From: Aurantimonas sp. HBX-1
GTDB lineage: Bacteria > Pseudomonadota > Alphaproteobacteria > Rhizobiales > Rhizobiaceae
NCBI RefSeq assembly: GCF_021391535.1
Contig: NZ_CP090066.1
Location: 4,301,501-4,365,500, forward strand
Direction: 5' to 3'
Length of the DNA stretch: 64,000 bases
Within the stretch, counting starts at the first letter, position 1. Each line of letters starts with the position of its first letter. The notes beneath the pieces were generated by a model. It did not search any database. It had not been told where the DNA came from and worked only from the letters and a program-made list of their open reading frames with translations. This document shows, piece by piece, positions 48,017-57,141 of this stretch. A program made the position numbers and the translations under genes.

Positions 48017-48194
48017 GTCGCGTATGGGCCTGCCGTTGTCGTCCGGACCGTCACCTTGTTTGCGCCGCCGGCGGCCCCATCTCGGTGCGGCTATCGCCGA
48101 TGCCGCCGACACCGGGGCGTGCGATCTTGCGTCGCAGCAGAAAAGACGCCAATCTATGGTGCAGGAAGCAGGGCAGCGGTGCCAGGAGTTTTTG

Positions 48195-49448
48195 ATGCAA
48201 GCTCGCCCTCCCCGCGTCCTGATCTACAGCCATGACACGTTCGGGCTCGGCCACCTGCGGCGTTGTCGCGTCATCGCGCAGGCGCTGGTCGCCCACCGCC
48301 CGGACATCACCATTCTCATCGTCGCCGGCTCCCCAGTGGTCGGATCGTTCAGCTTCCCGCCGCAGGTGGACTTCATTCGCGTGCCCGGCGTGGTCAAGCT
48401 CGGCGCCGACACCTACGCGCCGTCCAATCCCGGCCTGACGCTGGAGGATCTGACCGAGATCCGCAGCGCGGTGATCAAGAAGACCGCCGAGATCTTCAAT
48501 CCGGACATCTTCATAGTCGACAAGGAGCCGCTCGGCATGCGCGGCGAGGTCGAGGAGTCGCTCCAGCTGCTGCGCCGCAACGGCGCCCGGCTGGTGCTCG
48601 GGCTGCGCGACATCATGGACGAGCCGTCGCGGCTGGTCGAGGAGTGGACCCGCAAGGACGCCTTCGCCGCCATCGAGAACCTCTACGACGACATCTGGAT
48701 CTACGGCCTGCCGCAGATCTGCGACCCGCTCGCCGGCATCGGGGTCTCGGAGGCGGTGCGCCGGAAGGCGGTGTTCACCGGCTATCTGCACCGGGCCGAC
48801 GAGCCCTCGGGCGCCCTGCCGGAGCGCATCCGGCTCGGCGAGAAGCCATACGTCTTGGTCACCACCGGCGGCGGAGGCGACGGCGCCATGCTGGTCGACT
48901 GGGTGCTGCGCGCCTACGAGAGCGACACGGGCATCGGCGTGCGCGCCAAGATCGTGCTCGGACCTTTCATGGACGCCGCGCTGCAGACCGACTTCAAGCG
49001 CCGCGCGGCCAAGCTCGACGCGGTCGACGCGATCACCTTCGCCGCGAGCATCGAGCCGCTGTTCGAGAATGCGGTGGGTGTCGTCGCGATGGGCGGCTAC
49101 AACACGTTCTGCGAGATCCTCTCCTTCGACAAGCCGGCGGTCGTGGTGCCGCGCAGCCAGCCGCGGCTGGAGCAGCAGATCCGTGCCTCGCAGGCCGAGG
49201 CGCTGGGCCTGCTGCGGATGCTACCGGACGACCGCTTTGAGGACGCCGCGGCGATGGCCGCGGCGATCCGGGCGCTGCCGACCCAGGCGCGGCCGAAATC
49301 CGCGGCGATCGACGGCATCCTCGGCGGGCTGGAGACGATCTGCGCCCTCACCGACGGCTACATCGCGGCGGGCCGGGGCTCCGGCTCGCGCGGCGGGGCC
49401 TGGAGCGGCAAGACCCGGCCGCTCCTGCCGAGGACCGGTACGGGATGA
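48195..49448 (+). CDS. MurG/COG4671-type glycosyltransferase
   Basis: 417 residues. The N-terminus RVLIYSHDTFGLGHLRRCRVIAQAL is the donor-sugar fold start seen in COG4671 predicted glycosyltransferases. A later TTGGGGDG and MGGYNTFCEILSFDKPAVVVPR form the nucleotide-sugar site of the GT-B (GT28-like) fold. The start is at ATG 48195, with AGGAG five to six bases upstream, rather than ATG 48156. The stop overlaps the next start (ATGA). First of three coupled glycosyltransferases. Confidence 0.85.
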   Translation: MQARPPRVLIYSHDTFGLGHLRRCRVIAQALVAHRPDITILIVAGSPVVGSFSFPPQVDFIRVPGVVKLGADTYAPSNPGLTLEDLTEIRSAVIKKTAEIFNPDIFIVDKEPLGMRGEVEESLQLLRRNGARLVLGLRDIMDEPSRLVEEWTRKDAFAAIENLYDDIWIYGLPQICDPLAGIGVSEAVRRKAVFTGYLHRADEPSGALPERIRLGEKPYVLVTTGGGGDGAMLVDWVLRAYESDTGIGVRAKIVLGPFMDAALQTDFKRRAAKLDAVDAITFAASIEPLFENAVGVVAMGGYNTFCEILSFDKPAVVVPRSQPRLEQQIRASQAEALGLLRMLPDDRFEDAAAMAAAIRALPTQARPKSAAIDGILGGLETICALTDGYIAAGRGSGSRGGAWSGKTRPLLPRTGTG

Positions 49449-50605
49449 AAGTGGCGTTCTACGCGCCGATGAAGGCGCTGGACGATCCGACCCCCTCCGG
49501 TGACCGGACGGTGGGCCGCCTGCTGGTCGCGGCGCTGAGGAGGGCGGGCCACGACGTCGTCGTTCCCAGCCGCCTGCGCAGCTACGACCGCGGCAATCCG
49601 GAGCGCCAGCGCCGGCTGCGCGACGTCGGACGGCGGCTCGCCGACCGACTCGCCGCGCGTCATAGCGGGCCGGGGCGCCCGTTCGACCTCTGGTTCACCT
49701 ATCACCTCTATCACAAGGCCCCGGACTGGCTGGGGCCGCGGGTCGCAGGGCATCTCGGCATTCCCTATGTCGTCGCCGAGGCCTCGGTCGCCGGCAAGCA
49801 GCGCGGCGGGCCCTGGCAGACGGGCCATGAGGCGAGCCTGGCGGCGCTGGAGCAGGCCGCCCTGGTGATCGGCCTCAACCCCGCCGACCGTGCCGGCGTC
49901 ACGGCGCATCTGCGGCCGCAGACGCGCTATCTCGACCTGCCGCCGTTCGTCGAAACCGCGCCCTTCGCCGGCGCGGCCGATGCGCGGGCGCCGTCGCGCG
50001 CCCGGCTCGCCGCCCGGCACGGACTCGATCCCGCGCTGCCCTGGCTGGTCACCGTGGCGATGATGCGCGACGACCAGAAGCTTGCCTCCTATCGCGTCCT
50101 CGCCGCGGCGGTGGCGCGGCTCGACAGGACGCGCTTCCAGCTGCTGGTGATCGGAGCGGGTCCGGCCGAAGCCGCGGTGCGCTCGGCGCTGGCGCCGCTC
50201 GGCACCGGCGTCACGTTTCACGGCGCGGCCGACCCGCGCGAACTTCCCGAACTCTATGCGGCCGGCGACATCTATGTCTGGCCGGCCATCAAGGAATCCT
50301 GGAGCATGGCATTCATCGAGGCCCAGGCGGCGGGGCTGCCCGTCGTCGCGGGACGCAGCGGCGGCGTCGCCGGCGTCGTCGAGGACGGCGTCACCGGCAT
50401 CCTGGCGGCGGAGGGCGATGCGGCAGGCTTCGCGGCGGGCGTCGCGCGCCTGCTCGATCCGGCGGTCCGCTCGGCGATGGGCCGGGCGGCGCGCGAACGG
50501 GCGCTGGCACGCCACGACATCGGGGCTGCGGCGCTGCGGCTCGACACCGCACTCCGCGCCGTCGTCGCCGCGGGCGGAATGCCGCTGCAGGCGGTGGCGG
50601 TCTGA
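49445..50605 (+). CDS. Glycosyltransferase family 4 protein
   Basis: 386 residues, GT-B fold. MKVAFYAPMKALDDPTPSGDRTVGRLLVAAL, then LVTVAMMRDDQKLASYRVL and the C-terminal donor site AIKESWSMAFIEAQAAGLPVVAG, with the ExxxxxxxE pattern of retaining GT4 enzymes. Coupled on both sides: four-base overlap upstream and one-base overlap (TGATG) downstream. Sugar and acceptor are unknown. Confidence 0.88.
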   Translation: MKVAFYAPMKALDDPTPSGDRTVGRLLVAALRRAGHDVVVPSRLRSYDRGNPERQRRLRDVGRRLADRLAARHSGPGRPFDLWFTYHLYHKAPDWLGPRVAGHLGIPYVVAEASVAGKQRGGPWQTGHEASLAALEQAALVIGLNPADRAGVTAHLRPQTRYLDLPPFVETAPFAGAADARAPSRARLAARHGLDPALPWLVTVAMMRDDQKLASYRVLAAAVARLDRTRFQLLVIGAGPAEAAVRSALAPLGTGVTFHGAADPRELPELYAAGDIYVWPAIKESWSMAFIEAQAAGLPVVAGRSGGVAGVVEDGVTGILAAEGDAAGFAAGVARLLDPAVRSAMGRAARERALARHDIGAAALRLDTALRAVVAAGGMPLQAVAV

Positions 50606-51795
50606 TGCGCGTCCTTTTTCACGTGCAGCATCTGCTTGGGGTTGGCCATCTGCGGCGGGCCGAGCTTCTGGTCGCGGCCATGGCCGAGCGCGGCATGGCG
50701 GTCACCGTCGCGCTGGGGGGCATGCCGGTGGCGGAAATGCCGTTCGCCGGCGCCGAGATCGCGCAGCTGCCGCCGACCCGGCTCGACGGGGCGAACTTCA
50801 AGATCCTCTACGACGCCGACGGCAACCCGATCACCGACGCCTGGCGCGACGCCCGTCGCGACTCGCTGCTCGGCCTCTACGAGCGGCTGCAGCCCGACAT
50901 CGTGCTGCTGGAGATGTTTCCGTTCGGCCGCTGGCGGTTCCGCTTCGAGCTGGAGCCGCTCCTGGCGCGCGCCGCCCTCGACAGGCCGCGGGTCAGATGC
51001 GTCGCCTCGGTCCGCGACATCCTGGTCGAAACCAAGCATCCGGAACGGGCGGTGCGGGGCGCCGAGATCGCCCGCGACCATCTCGATGCGGTGCTGGTCC
51101 ATTCCGATCCGTCGCTGTTCACCTTCGCCGAGACCTACCCGCACGCCGCAGCGCTCGCCGACCGCACCCATTACACCGGCTACGTCACCGAGGCCGCCGA
51201 CCGCCGCCGCGGCGAGCCCACCGGCGAGGTGATCGTCTCGGCCGGCGGCGGCGCGGCGGCCGGATCGCTGATGGCGACGGCGATGGACGCGCGGCCCCGG
51301 ACGCCGCTCGCCGACCGTGTCTGGCGCTTCTTCACCGGCCCGCGCTGCCCGGATGACGTCTTTGCGGCGCTGCGGGCAAGGGCCGATGCGCGGACCATCG
51401 TCGAGCGCTTCGACCCGCAATTCCAGCAGCGCCTCGACGGCTGCGCGCTGTCAATCTCGCAGGCCGGCTACAACACGGTGATGAACCTCCTGCGCGCCGA
51501 AGCGCCGGCGGTGGTCGTGCCCTATGCGGAAGGTGACGAGACCGAGCAGGAATATCGCGCCCGGCGGCTGGAGGCGCTGGGCCTCCTGTCCGTGGTGCCG
51601 GAGACGGCGCTGTCGCCGGCGACGCTGACGGCCGCGATCGGGGCGGCGCTGGCGGGTTCGGCGGCGGCAAGGCCGAGCATCGACCTCGACGGCGCCGCGA
51701 ACGCCGCCCGGATGCTGGCGGAACTCGCGGAGGCGGCGCGGGACGCGCGGCCGGCGGGTGCCGCAAGCCCCCCGGCAACGCGAAAATCCGCATGA
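50605..51795 (+). CDS. Second MurG/COG4671-type glycosyltransferase
   Basis: 396 residues. MRVLFHVQHLLGVGHLRRAELLVAAMAE parallels the start of the glycosyltransferase at 48,195, so the two are paralogues flanking the GT4 gene. VIVSAGGGAAAGSLM and SQAGYNTVMNLLRAEAPAVVVPYAEGDETEQ give the donor-site pattern. Last gene of the coupled trio; 161 bases then separate it from the ABC ATPase. The product is probably a repeating glycan or glycolipid. Confidence 0.85.
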   Translation: MRVLFHVQHLLGVGHLRRAELLVAAMAERGMAVTVALGGMPVAEMPFAGAEIAQLPPTRLDGANFKILYDADGNPITDAWRDARRDSLLGLYERLQPDIVLLEMFPFGRWRFRFELEPLLARAALDRPRVRCVASVRDILVETKHPERAVRGAEIARDHLDAVLVHSDPSLFTFAETYPHAAALADRTHYTGYVTEAADRRRGEPTGEVIVSAGGGAAAGSLMATAMDARPRTPLADRVWRFFTGPRCPDDVFAALRARADARTIVERFDPQFQQRLDGCALSISQAGYNTVMNLLRAEAPAVVVPYAEGDETEQEYRARRLEALGLLSVVPETALSPATLTAAIGAALAGSAAARPSIDLDGAANAARMLAELAEAARDARPAGAASPPATRKSA

Positions 51796-51956
51796 CGTCA
51801 CGGCGGCGCGAATGCTATGCCGGCAAAGGTTGCGATCGCCCTGCCGGGCACGCCCGATGGGTGCGCCCCGGCGCCTGGACCGACCCGGCGGCGGCCGTCG
51901 CGTGAGCCGCGCCGAGGACCTGCGGCCGGCGGGAATGGTGGGGGAGGGGTCGGGAA

Positions 51957-53921
51957 TTGGCCAGCGACGCACCGGTTCTTGAACGTCCACCGCTGGCCGC
52001 GAGCGCCGGCCCGGCTCCCGATACGCTGCTGTCGATCGAGGACCTGTCGGTGGAGTTCCGCTCCATGGCCGGCATGGTCAAGGCCGTCTCCGGCCTGTCG
52101 CTGCGGGTTGAGGCGGGGCGTACGGTCGCGCTGGTCGGCGAATCCGGCTCCGGCAAGACCGTCACCTCGCAGGCGATCCTCGGCCTGCTGCCGAAGAGCG
52201 CCGCGATCACCGCCGGCCGCATCCTGTTCCGCGATCCGGAACAGGGGATGGTCGACCTCGCGGCGCTGCCGCCGCGCAGTTCGCGCTTCCGGGCGATCCG
52301 CGGCCGCTCGATCTCGATCGTCTTCCAGGAGCCGATGACGTCGTTCTCGCCGCTGCACACGCTCGGCGACCAGATCGGCGAGGTGCTGGAGGTGCACGGT
52401 CGTGCCAGCGGCGCGGAACTGCGGGAGCTGACGCTCGAGACGCTGCGGCTGGTGCGGTTTCCCGATCCGGCGCGGGCCATGCGCTCCTATCCGTTCGAAC
52501 TCTCCGGCGGGCTGCGCCAGCGCGCGATGATCGCCATGGCGGTGATCGCCCAGCCGGCGCTGCTGATCGCCGACGAGCCCACCACGGCGCTCGACGTGAC
52601 GCTGCAGGCGCAGATCCTTAAGCTGCTGCGCGACATGCAGGCCGAGATGAAGATGGCGGTGCTGCTGATCACCCACGATCTCGGCGTGGTCGCCAATCTC
52701 GCCGAGGAGGTGGTGGTGATGCACCACGGCCGGGTCGTCGAGGCGGGCACCGCGGCGGACATCTTCAGCCAGCCGCAGCACCCCTATCTGGTCTCGCTGA
52801 TGAAGGCGGTGCCGGATCTCGAGCCCGGCGAGGCGCGGCGGCTGAAACCGATCCGCGAGATCAAGGTCGATGCCCAGGCGCTGATGCGGCGGGGGGACGA
52901 GGCCGGCCAGGTGCCGCCCGGCGCGCCGCTGCTGGAGGTCAGCGGGCTCGGCAAGAGCTTCTCGCTGCGCCGCGACCGGCGGCTGCTGTCACGGGCGCCG
53001 GCCCGCACCATCCACGCGCTGCGCGATGTCTCGATCACGGTGAGACGCGGCGAATGCCTCGGGCTGGTGGGCGAGTCGGGTTCCGGCAAGACGACCCTCG
53101 CCCGGGCGATCATGGGCGCCGTGCCGCAGACCACCGGCTCGGTGGTGCTGCATGGCGGACGCGAGGGCAGGGTGGATCTGGCGACCGCGTCGCGCGAGCA
53201 GCTGTTCGAGGCACGGCGGCGCATGCAGTACGTGTTCCAGGATCCGTTCTCCTCGCTCGACCCGCGCATGACCGTCGGCGCGATCCTCGCCGAACCGCTG
53301 GAGATCCACGGCATCGGCACGGCCGGCGACCGGCGGCAGCGCGTCGAGCGGCTGCTCGCCGCCGTCGGGCTCGAGCCGCAATATGCCGGGCGCTACCCGC
53401 ACAGCTTCTCCGGCGGCCAGCGGCAGCGGATCGGCATCGCCCGCGCCCTGGCGCTGGAGCCGGAGCTGCTGATCTGCGACGAGCCGGTGGCGGCGCTCGA
53501 CGTCTCGGTGCAGGCGCAGATCCTCAATCTCCTGAAGGATTTGCAACGGCTCTGCGGCCTCACCTATCTGTTCATCTCGCACAATCTGGCGGTGGTGAAC
53601 TATGTCGCCGACCGGATCGCGGTGATGTGCGACGGCGAGATCGTCGAGCTGGCGCCGCGTGAGGAGCTGTTCCATGCGCCGCTGCATCCCTACACGCGGA
53701 CGCTGATGCAGGCGGTGCCGCATGCCGACCCGGCCCGGCCGCTGGATTTCGACCGGCTGCCGCCGGTCGGCCAGATCGGGCAGCGCGACTGGCCGGAGCC
53801 TTTCGCTGTGGTCGAGGGTCGCGACAGGAGGCTGCTGGAAGCGGCGCCGGGGCACTTCGTGCGGGCGGCCAGTCTCGATTTTCCCGCCGCGGCTCGCGCC
53901 GGCGCTGCCAGCGGAGCGTGA
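51957..53921 (+). CDS. Dipeptide/oligopeptide-type ABC transporter, fused double ATPase
   Basis: 654 residues, beginning at TTG 51957. Two complete DppD/DppF-like nucleotide-binding domains occur in one chain (about 25-270 and 325-575). Each has Walker A (GESGSGKT), signature (LSGGLRQRAMIAM; FSGGQRQRIGIARAL) and Walker B (LLIADEPTTALD; LLICDEPVAALD). Zinc-linked or peptide-specific tails are not obvious. Its matching permeases and binding protein are likely the convergent genes at 59,239-63,352, so the transporter is split around the cyclase cassette. One base separates it from the next gene, so it may be co-transcribed with the cassette. Confidence 0.92.
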   Translation: MASDAPVLERPPLAASAGPAPDTLLSIEDLSVEFRSMAGMVKAVSGLSLRVEAGRTVALVGESGSGKTVTSQAILGLLPKSAAITAGRILFRDPEQGMVDLAALPPRSSRFRAIRGRSISIVFQEPMTSFSPLHTLGDQIGEVLEVHGRASGAELRELTLETLRLVRFPDPARAMRSYPFELSGGLRQRAMIAMAVIAQPALLIADEPTTALDVTLQAQILKLLRDMQAEMKMAVLLITHDLGVVANLAEEVVVMHHGRVVEAGTAADIFSQPQHPYLVSLMKAVPDLEPGEARRLKPIREIKVDAQALMRRGDEAGQVPPGAPLLEVSGLGKSFSLRRDRRLLSRAPARTIHALRDVSITVRRGECLGLVGESGSGKTTLARAIMGAVPQTTGSVVLHGGREGRVDLATASREQLFEARRRMQYVFQDPFSSLDPRMTVGAILAEPLEIHGIGTAGDRRQRVERLLAAVGLEPQYAGRYPHSFSGGQRQRIGIARALALEPELLICDEPVAALDVSVQAQILNLLKDLQRLCGLTYLFISHNLAVVNYVADRIAVMCDGEIVELAPREELFHAPLHPYTRTLMQAVPHADPARPLDFDRLPPVGQIGQRDWPEPFAVVEGRDRRLLEAAPGHFVRAASLDFPAAARAGAASGA

Positions 53922-53922
53922 G

Positions 53923-56628
53923 ATGGCGACGGGCGACCAGCTCGACGAGAGCATCTTCGGCTATGTCTGGCGCCATACCAAGCGCCAGCAGCTCTGGCTG
54001 TTCTTCGTCCTGGCGCTGTCGCTGCCGCTCTACTACCTGACGCTCGACCTGCCGAAGCGGATCGTCAACGGTCCGATCCAGGGCGAGTGGGCCGCCGGCG
54101 AGACGCAGCCGGTGTTCCGCTGGACCCCGACCCTGCCGGATTTCCTCGGCGGCGGCACGCTGAACCTGTTCCCGGGGCTCGAGCTCGACCGCTTCGGCAC
54201 GCTGGTGGCGCTCAGCCTGACCTTCCTGTTCTTCGTCGTCGTCAACGGGCTCTTCAAGTTCTACCTCTCGAACTACAAGGGCCAGCTCGGGGAACGGCTG
54301 CTGCGGCGGCTGCGCTACGATCTGGTCGATCGCGTGCTGCGCTTCCCGACCGGGCGCTTCAAGCAGGTGCGCGGGCCCGAGATCGCGTCGATGGTCAAGG
54401 ACGAGACCGAGCCGGTCGGCGGCTTCGGCGGCAGCGCCTTCGCCGATCCGGCGCTGCTGCTCAGCCAGGCGGCCACGGCGCTGCTGTTCATCTTCCTGCA
54501 GAATGTCTGGCTCGGCGGCGTCGCCGGCGCGGTGGTGCTCATCCAGCTGATCATCATCCCGCGCATGCGCCGGCGCCTCGTCGTGCTGGCGCGGGCCCGG
54601 CAGCTGACCGCCCGGCTGCTGTCCGGCCGGATCGGCGAGATCGTCGACAGCATCCCCTCGATCCGGGTGAACGACACGTCGAGCTGGGAACGGGCGGAGA
54701 TCGGCGGCCGGCTCGGCCGCATCCTGCAGATCCGCACCGACTTCTTCCGCTGGAAGTTCATGGTGAACTTCATCAACAACCTGCTGGCCCAGACGACGCC
54801 CTTCATCTTCTATCTCGTCGGCGGCTACTTCGTCATCGTCGGGCGGCTGGACATCGGGCAGCTCGTCGCCGTCATCGCCGCCTACAAGGACCTTCCCGCG
54901 CCGCTCAAGGAACTCATCGCCTGGGACCAGTTCCGCGTCGACGTGCAGTCGAAATACGCCCAGATCACCGAGCAGTTCACCATGCCGGACCTGATCGACC
55001 CGGAACGGCAGAAACTGTCCCAGGAAAGCCCGCCGCACATCGAGGAGGGGATCGCCGTCGTCAGTCTGCGGATCGCCGACGAGGGGGGCAACGACCTCCT
55101 GGAGCCGACCAGCCTGCGGCTGGCGCCCGGCGAGGCGGTGGCGGCGGTCGGTCCGGTCAGCGGCGGCGGCGAGTACCTGGCCGACGCGTTGGTGCGGCTC
55201 GTCGAGCCTGCCGGCGGGCGGATCAGCATCGATGGCCGCTCGCTCGACCATCTGCCCGATTCCTTCGTCGGACGGCGCATCGGCTACAGCAGCTCGGGGC
55301 TCTATCTGGCGCAGATGTCGGTCCGCGACGCGCTCCTCTACGGGCTGCGCCATGCGCCGATGACCCGCGCCGGGCGAACCGACGGGGCGGAGACTGAGCG
55401 GCTTGCCGAAGCCTGGCGCTCGGGCGACGCCAGCGCCATCCCTCCCGACGACTGGATCGATTACGCGGCGGCGGGCGTCGAGGGGCAAGGGCAATTGTCC
55501 GCCAGGCTGGCGGAGATCCTCGATATCGTCGACCTGCGGATCGACATCGCCCGCTTCGGCCTGCGCAACCGGCTGCCGGCGGACCTTCCGGAGGCCATCG
55601 CGCCGCGGGTGCTCGCCGCCCGCGACCGGTTCCGCGAGCGGCTCGCGGAAGGCGGCGACGAGGATTATTTCGAGACCTTCGATCCCGAGCGCTATTCCGA
55701 CTACGCCACGCTGGTGGAGAACCTGGTGTTCGGCATCCCGCTGCCCGAGGCGCTGATGGGCAACTCGCTGGCCGAACGCCCGCAGATGCGCGAGGTGCTC
55801 AGGCAGACCGGGCTCGATGCGATGCTGTTCGAGATGGGACGGCAGATCGCCGAGACCCTGATCGAGATCTTCGGCGATCTGTCGCCTGACAATCCGCTGA
55901 TGGACAGCGTCGACCTGATGTCGCCGGACGAGGTCGACGATTACCGCACGGCGCTGCGCCGCACCGCCGGCGAAGGGCCGCATCCGGGCAAGTATCGCCG
56001 CGCCTTCCAAGAACTCGCCTTCGGCTATGTCGAGCCCAGGCACCGGCTCGGCCTGCTCGACGACCGGATCAAGGCGGCGGTGCTGGCGGCCCGTGCCCGC
56101 TTCCGCGAAAAGCTCGAGCCGGACCTTGCCCAGGCCGTGTCGGTGCATTCGCCGACCGCGCTCAACCCGGCCGCCAGCTTCCAGGACAACGTGCTGTTCG
56201 GGCGCGTCGTGGACCGCTACGCGGAGGCCGCCGCGCGGATCAACGAGGTGCTGGTCGCCACGCTCTACGACACCGGCCTTGCCGAGGTGGTGTTCGAGAT
56301 CGGCCTCGACTTCGACGTCGGCAGCGGTGCCAAGCGGCTGTCGGGCGTGCAGCAGCAGAAGCTCGCCCTGGCGCGGGCTTTGCTGAAGCGGCCGGACCTG
56401 CTCGTCCTCAACCGGCCGCTCTCTGCCCTTGACGGGGACAGCCAGCAGGCGACAATTGCACGCGTCCTTGCCTCGCGAGAGGCGCTTGGCGTCCCGCGGC
56501 AGACGGTTTTCTGGGTCCTGAGCCATGCAGATCACGCGCGTTTCTTCGATCGGACCCTGGAATTTCGAGATGGCCGGATGACCATGATCGACGAGCGCGC
56601 CGCACAGCCGGTCGACGAACCGGCGTGA
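53923..56628 (+). CDS. ABC-exporter-like protein with degenerate ATP site and a large insertion
   Basis: 901 residues. An N-terminal six-helix exporter-type membrane domain (about 24-330) is recognisable from SNYKGQLGERLLRRLRYDLVDRVLRFP and related exporter sequence. The nucleotide domain is abnormal. The Walker A loop reads VGPVSGGGEY (409-418), with Glu in place of the catalytic Lys. Walker B reads LLVLNRP (827-832 region), with Asn for Asp and Arg for the catalytic Glu. The signature is LSGVQQQKLALARALL (806-821), and only the H-loop His868 is normal. About 390 residues separate Walker A from the signature instead of about 100. The insertion repeats a post-Q-loop motif three times (VRDALLYG 467-474, LVENLVFG 597-604, FQDNVLFG 753-760). 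It may be an ATP-binding-defective gate or a non-transport sensor. Confidence 0.85.
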   Translation: MATGDQLDESIFGYVWRHTKRQQLWLFFVLALSLPLYYLTLDLPKRIVNGPIQGEWAAGETQPVFRWTPTLPDFLGGGTLNLFPGLELDRFGTLVALSLTFLFFVVVNGLFKFYLSNYKGQLGERLLRRLRYDLVDRVLRFPTGRFKQVRGPEIASMVKDETEPVGGFGGSAFADPALLLSQAATALLFIFLQNVWLGGVAGAVVLIQLIIIPRMRRRLVVLARARQLTARLLSGRIGEIVDSIPSIRVNDTSSWERAEIGGRLGRILQIRTDFFRWKFMVNFINNLLAQTTPFIFYLVGGYFVIVGRLDIGQLVAVIAAYKDLPAPLKELIAWDQFRVDVQSKYAQITEQFTMPDLIDPERQKLSQESPPHIEEGIAVVSLRIADEGGNDLLEPTSLRLAPGEAVAAVGPVSGGGEYLADALVRLVEPAGGRISIDGRSLDHLPDSFVGRRIGYSSSGLYLAQMSVRDALLYGLRHAPMTRAGRTDGAETERLAEAWRSGDASAIPPDDWIDYAAAGVEGQGQLSARLAEILDIVDLRIDIARFGLRNRLPADLPEAIAPRVLAARDRFRERLAEGGDEDYFETFDPERYSDYATLVENLVFGIPLPEALMGNSLAERPQMREVLRQTGLDAMLFEMGRQIAETLIEIFGDLSPDNPLMDSVDLMSPDEVDDYRTALRRTAGEGPHPGKYRRAFQELAFGYVEPRHRLGLLDDRIKAAVLAARARFREKLEPDLAQAVSVHSPTALNPAASFQDNVLFGRVVDRYAEAAARINEVLVATLYDTGLAEVVFEIGLDFDVGSGAKRLSGVQQQKLALARALLKRPDLLVLNRPLSALDGDSQQATIARVLASREALGVPRQTVFWVLSHADHARFFDRTLEFRDGRMTMIDERAAQPVDEPA

Positions 56629-56667
56629 CGTGATGGCGACCGCAACGATGAATCGAAGAGGTCCGAA

Positions 56668-57141
56668 TTGACGCTTCTGAAGTCGGAAATCGATCTCTTG
56701 CGGTCCGTGCCGATCTTTGCCGGCATCGAGCCGGCGCGGCTCAAGCTGATCGCCTTCACCTCTGACTCGATCGCCTATCGCGCCGGGCAGGTGATCTGCC
56801 GGCAGGGGCAGCCGGGCGACGCGGCCTATGTGCTGGTCGACGGCGAGGCGGACGTGTCGGTGGCCACAGAGGCTGGGGACTTTCTGGTGGCGACGCTCGG
56901 GCCGGGCGACGTCGTCGGCGAGATCTCGATCCTCTGCGACACGCCGCGGACCGCCACGGTCACCGCCCGCACCGGCCTGACCGCCCTGCGGGTGCGCAAG
57001 GAATCCTTCCTGCAGCTGCTGAAGCAGTTCCCCGAGATCGCCGCGGAGGTGATGCGCGGTCTCGCCGACCGCCTGACTCACACGAACGAGGAGCTCGTGC
57101 GGGCGCGCAATCTGGCGGCGGCGAGAGGCGGCGAGGCTTGA
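56668..57141 (+). CDS. Stand-alone cyclic-nucleotide-binding domain protein
   Basis: 157 residues, starting at TTG 56668, with a single cNMP-binding beta-barrel. The phosphate-binding cassette VVGEISILCDTPRTATVTA has the Glu and Arg that contact cAMP or cGMP, so binding is expected. There is no DNA-binding domain or membrane helix. Its stop overlaps the TTG start of the hydrolase gene (TTGA). It could sense the product of the cyclase two genes downstream and act on the ABC-like protein encoded just before it. Confidence 0.9.
   Translation: MTLLKSEIDLLRSVPIFAGIEPARLKLIAFTSDSIAYRAGQVICRQGQPGDAAYVLVDGEADVSVATEAGDFLVATLGPGDVVGEISILCDTPRTATVTARTGLTALRVRKESFLQLLKQFPEIAAEVMRGLADRLTHTNEELVRARNLAAARGGEA

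Noticed and set aside
53572..57081. Minus-strand open frame of more than 1,100 codons opposite the ABC-like and cNMP-binding genes
   Set aside because: It lies antisense to four genes with clear protein motifs, and its composition (Arg/Gln/His/Asp-rich) is typical of shadow frames.
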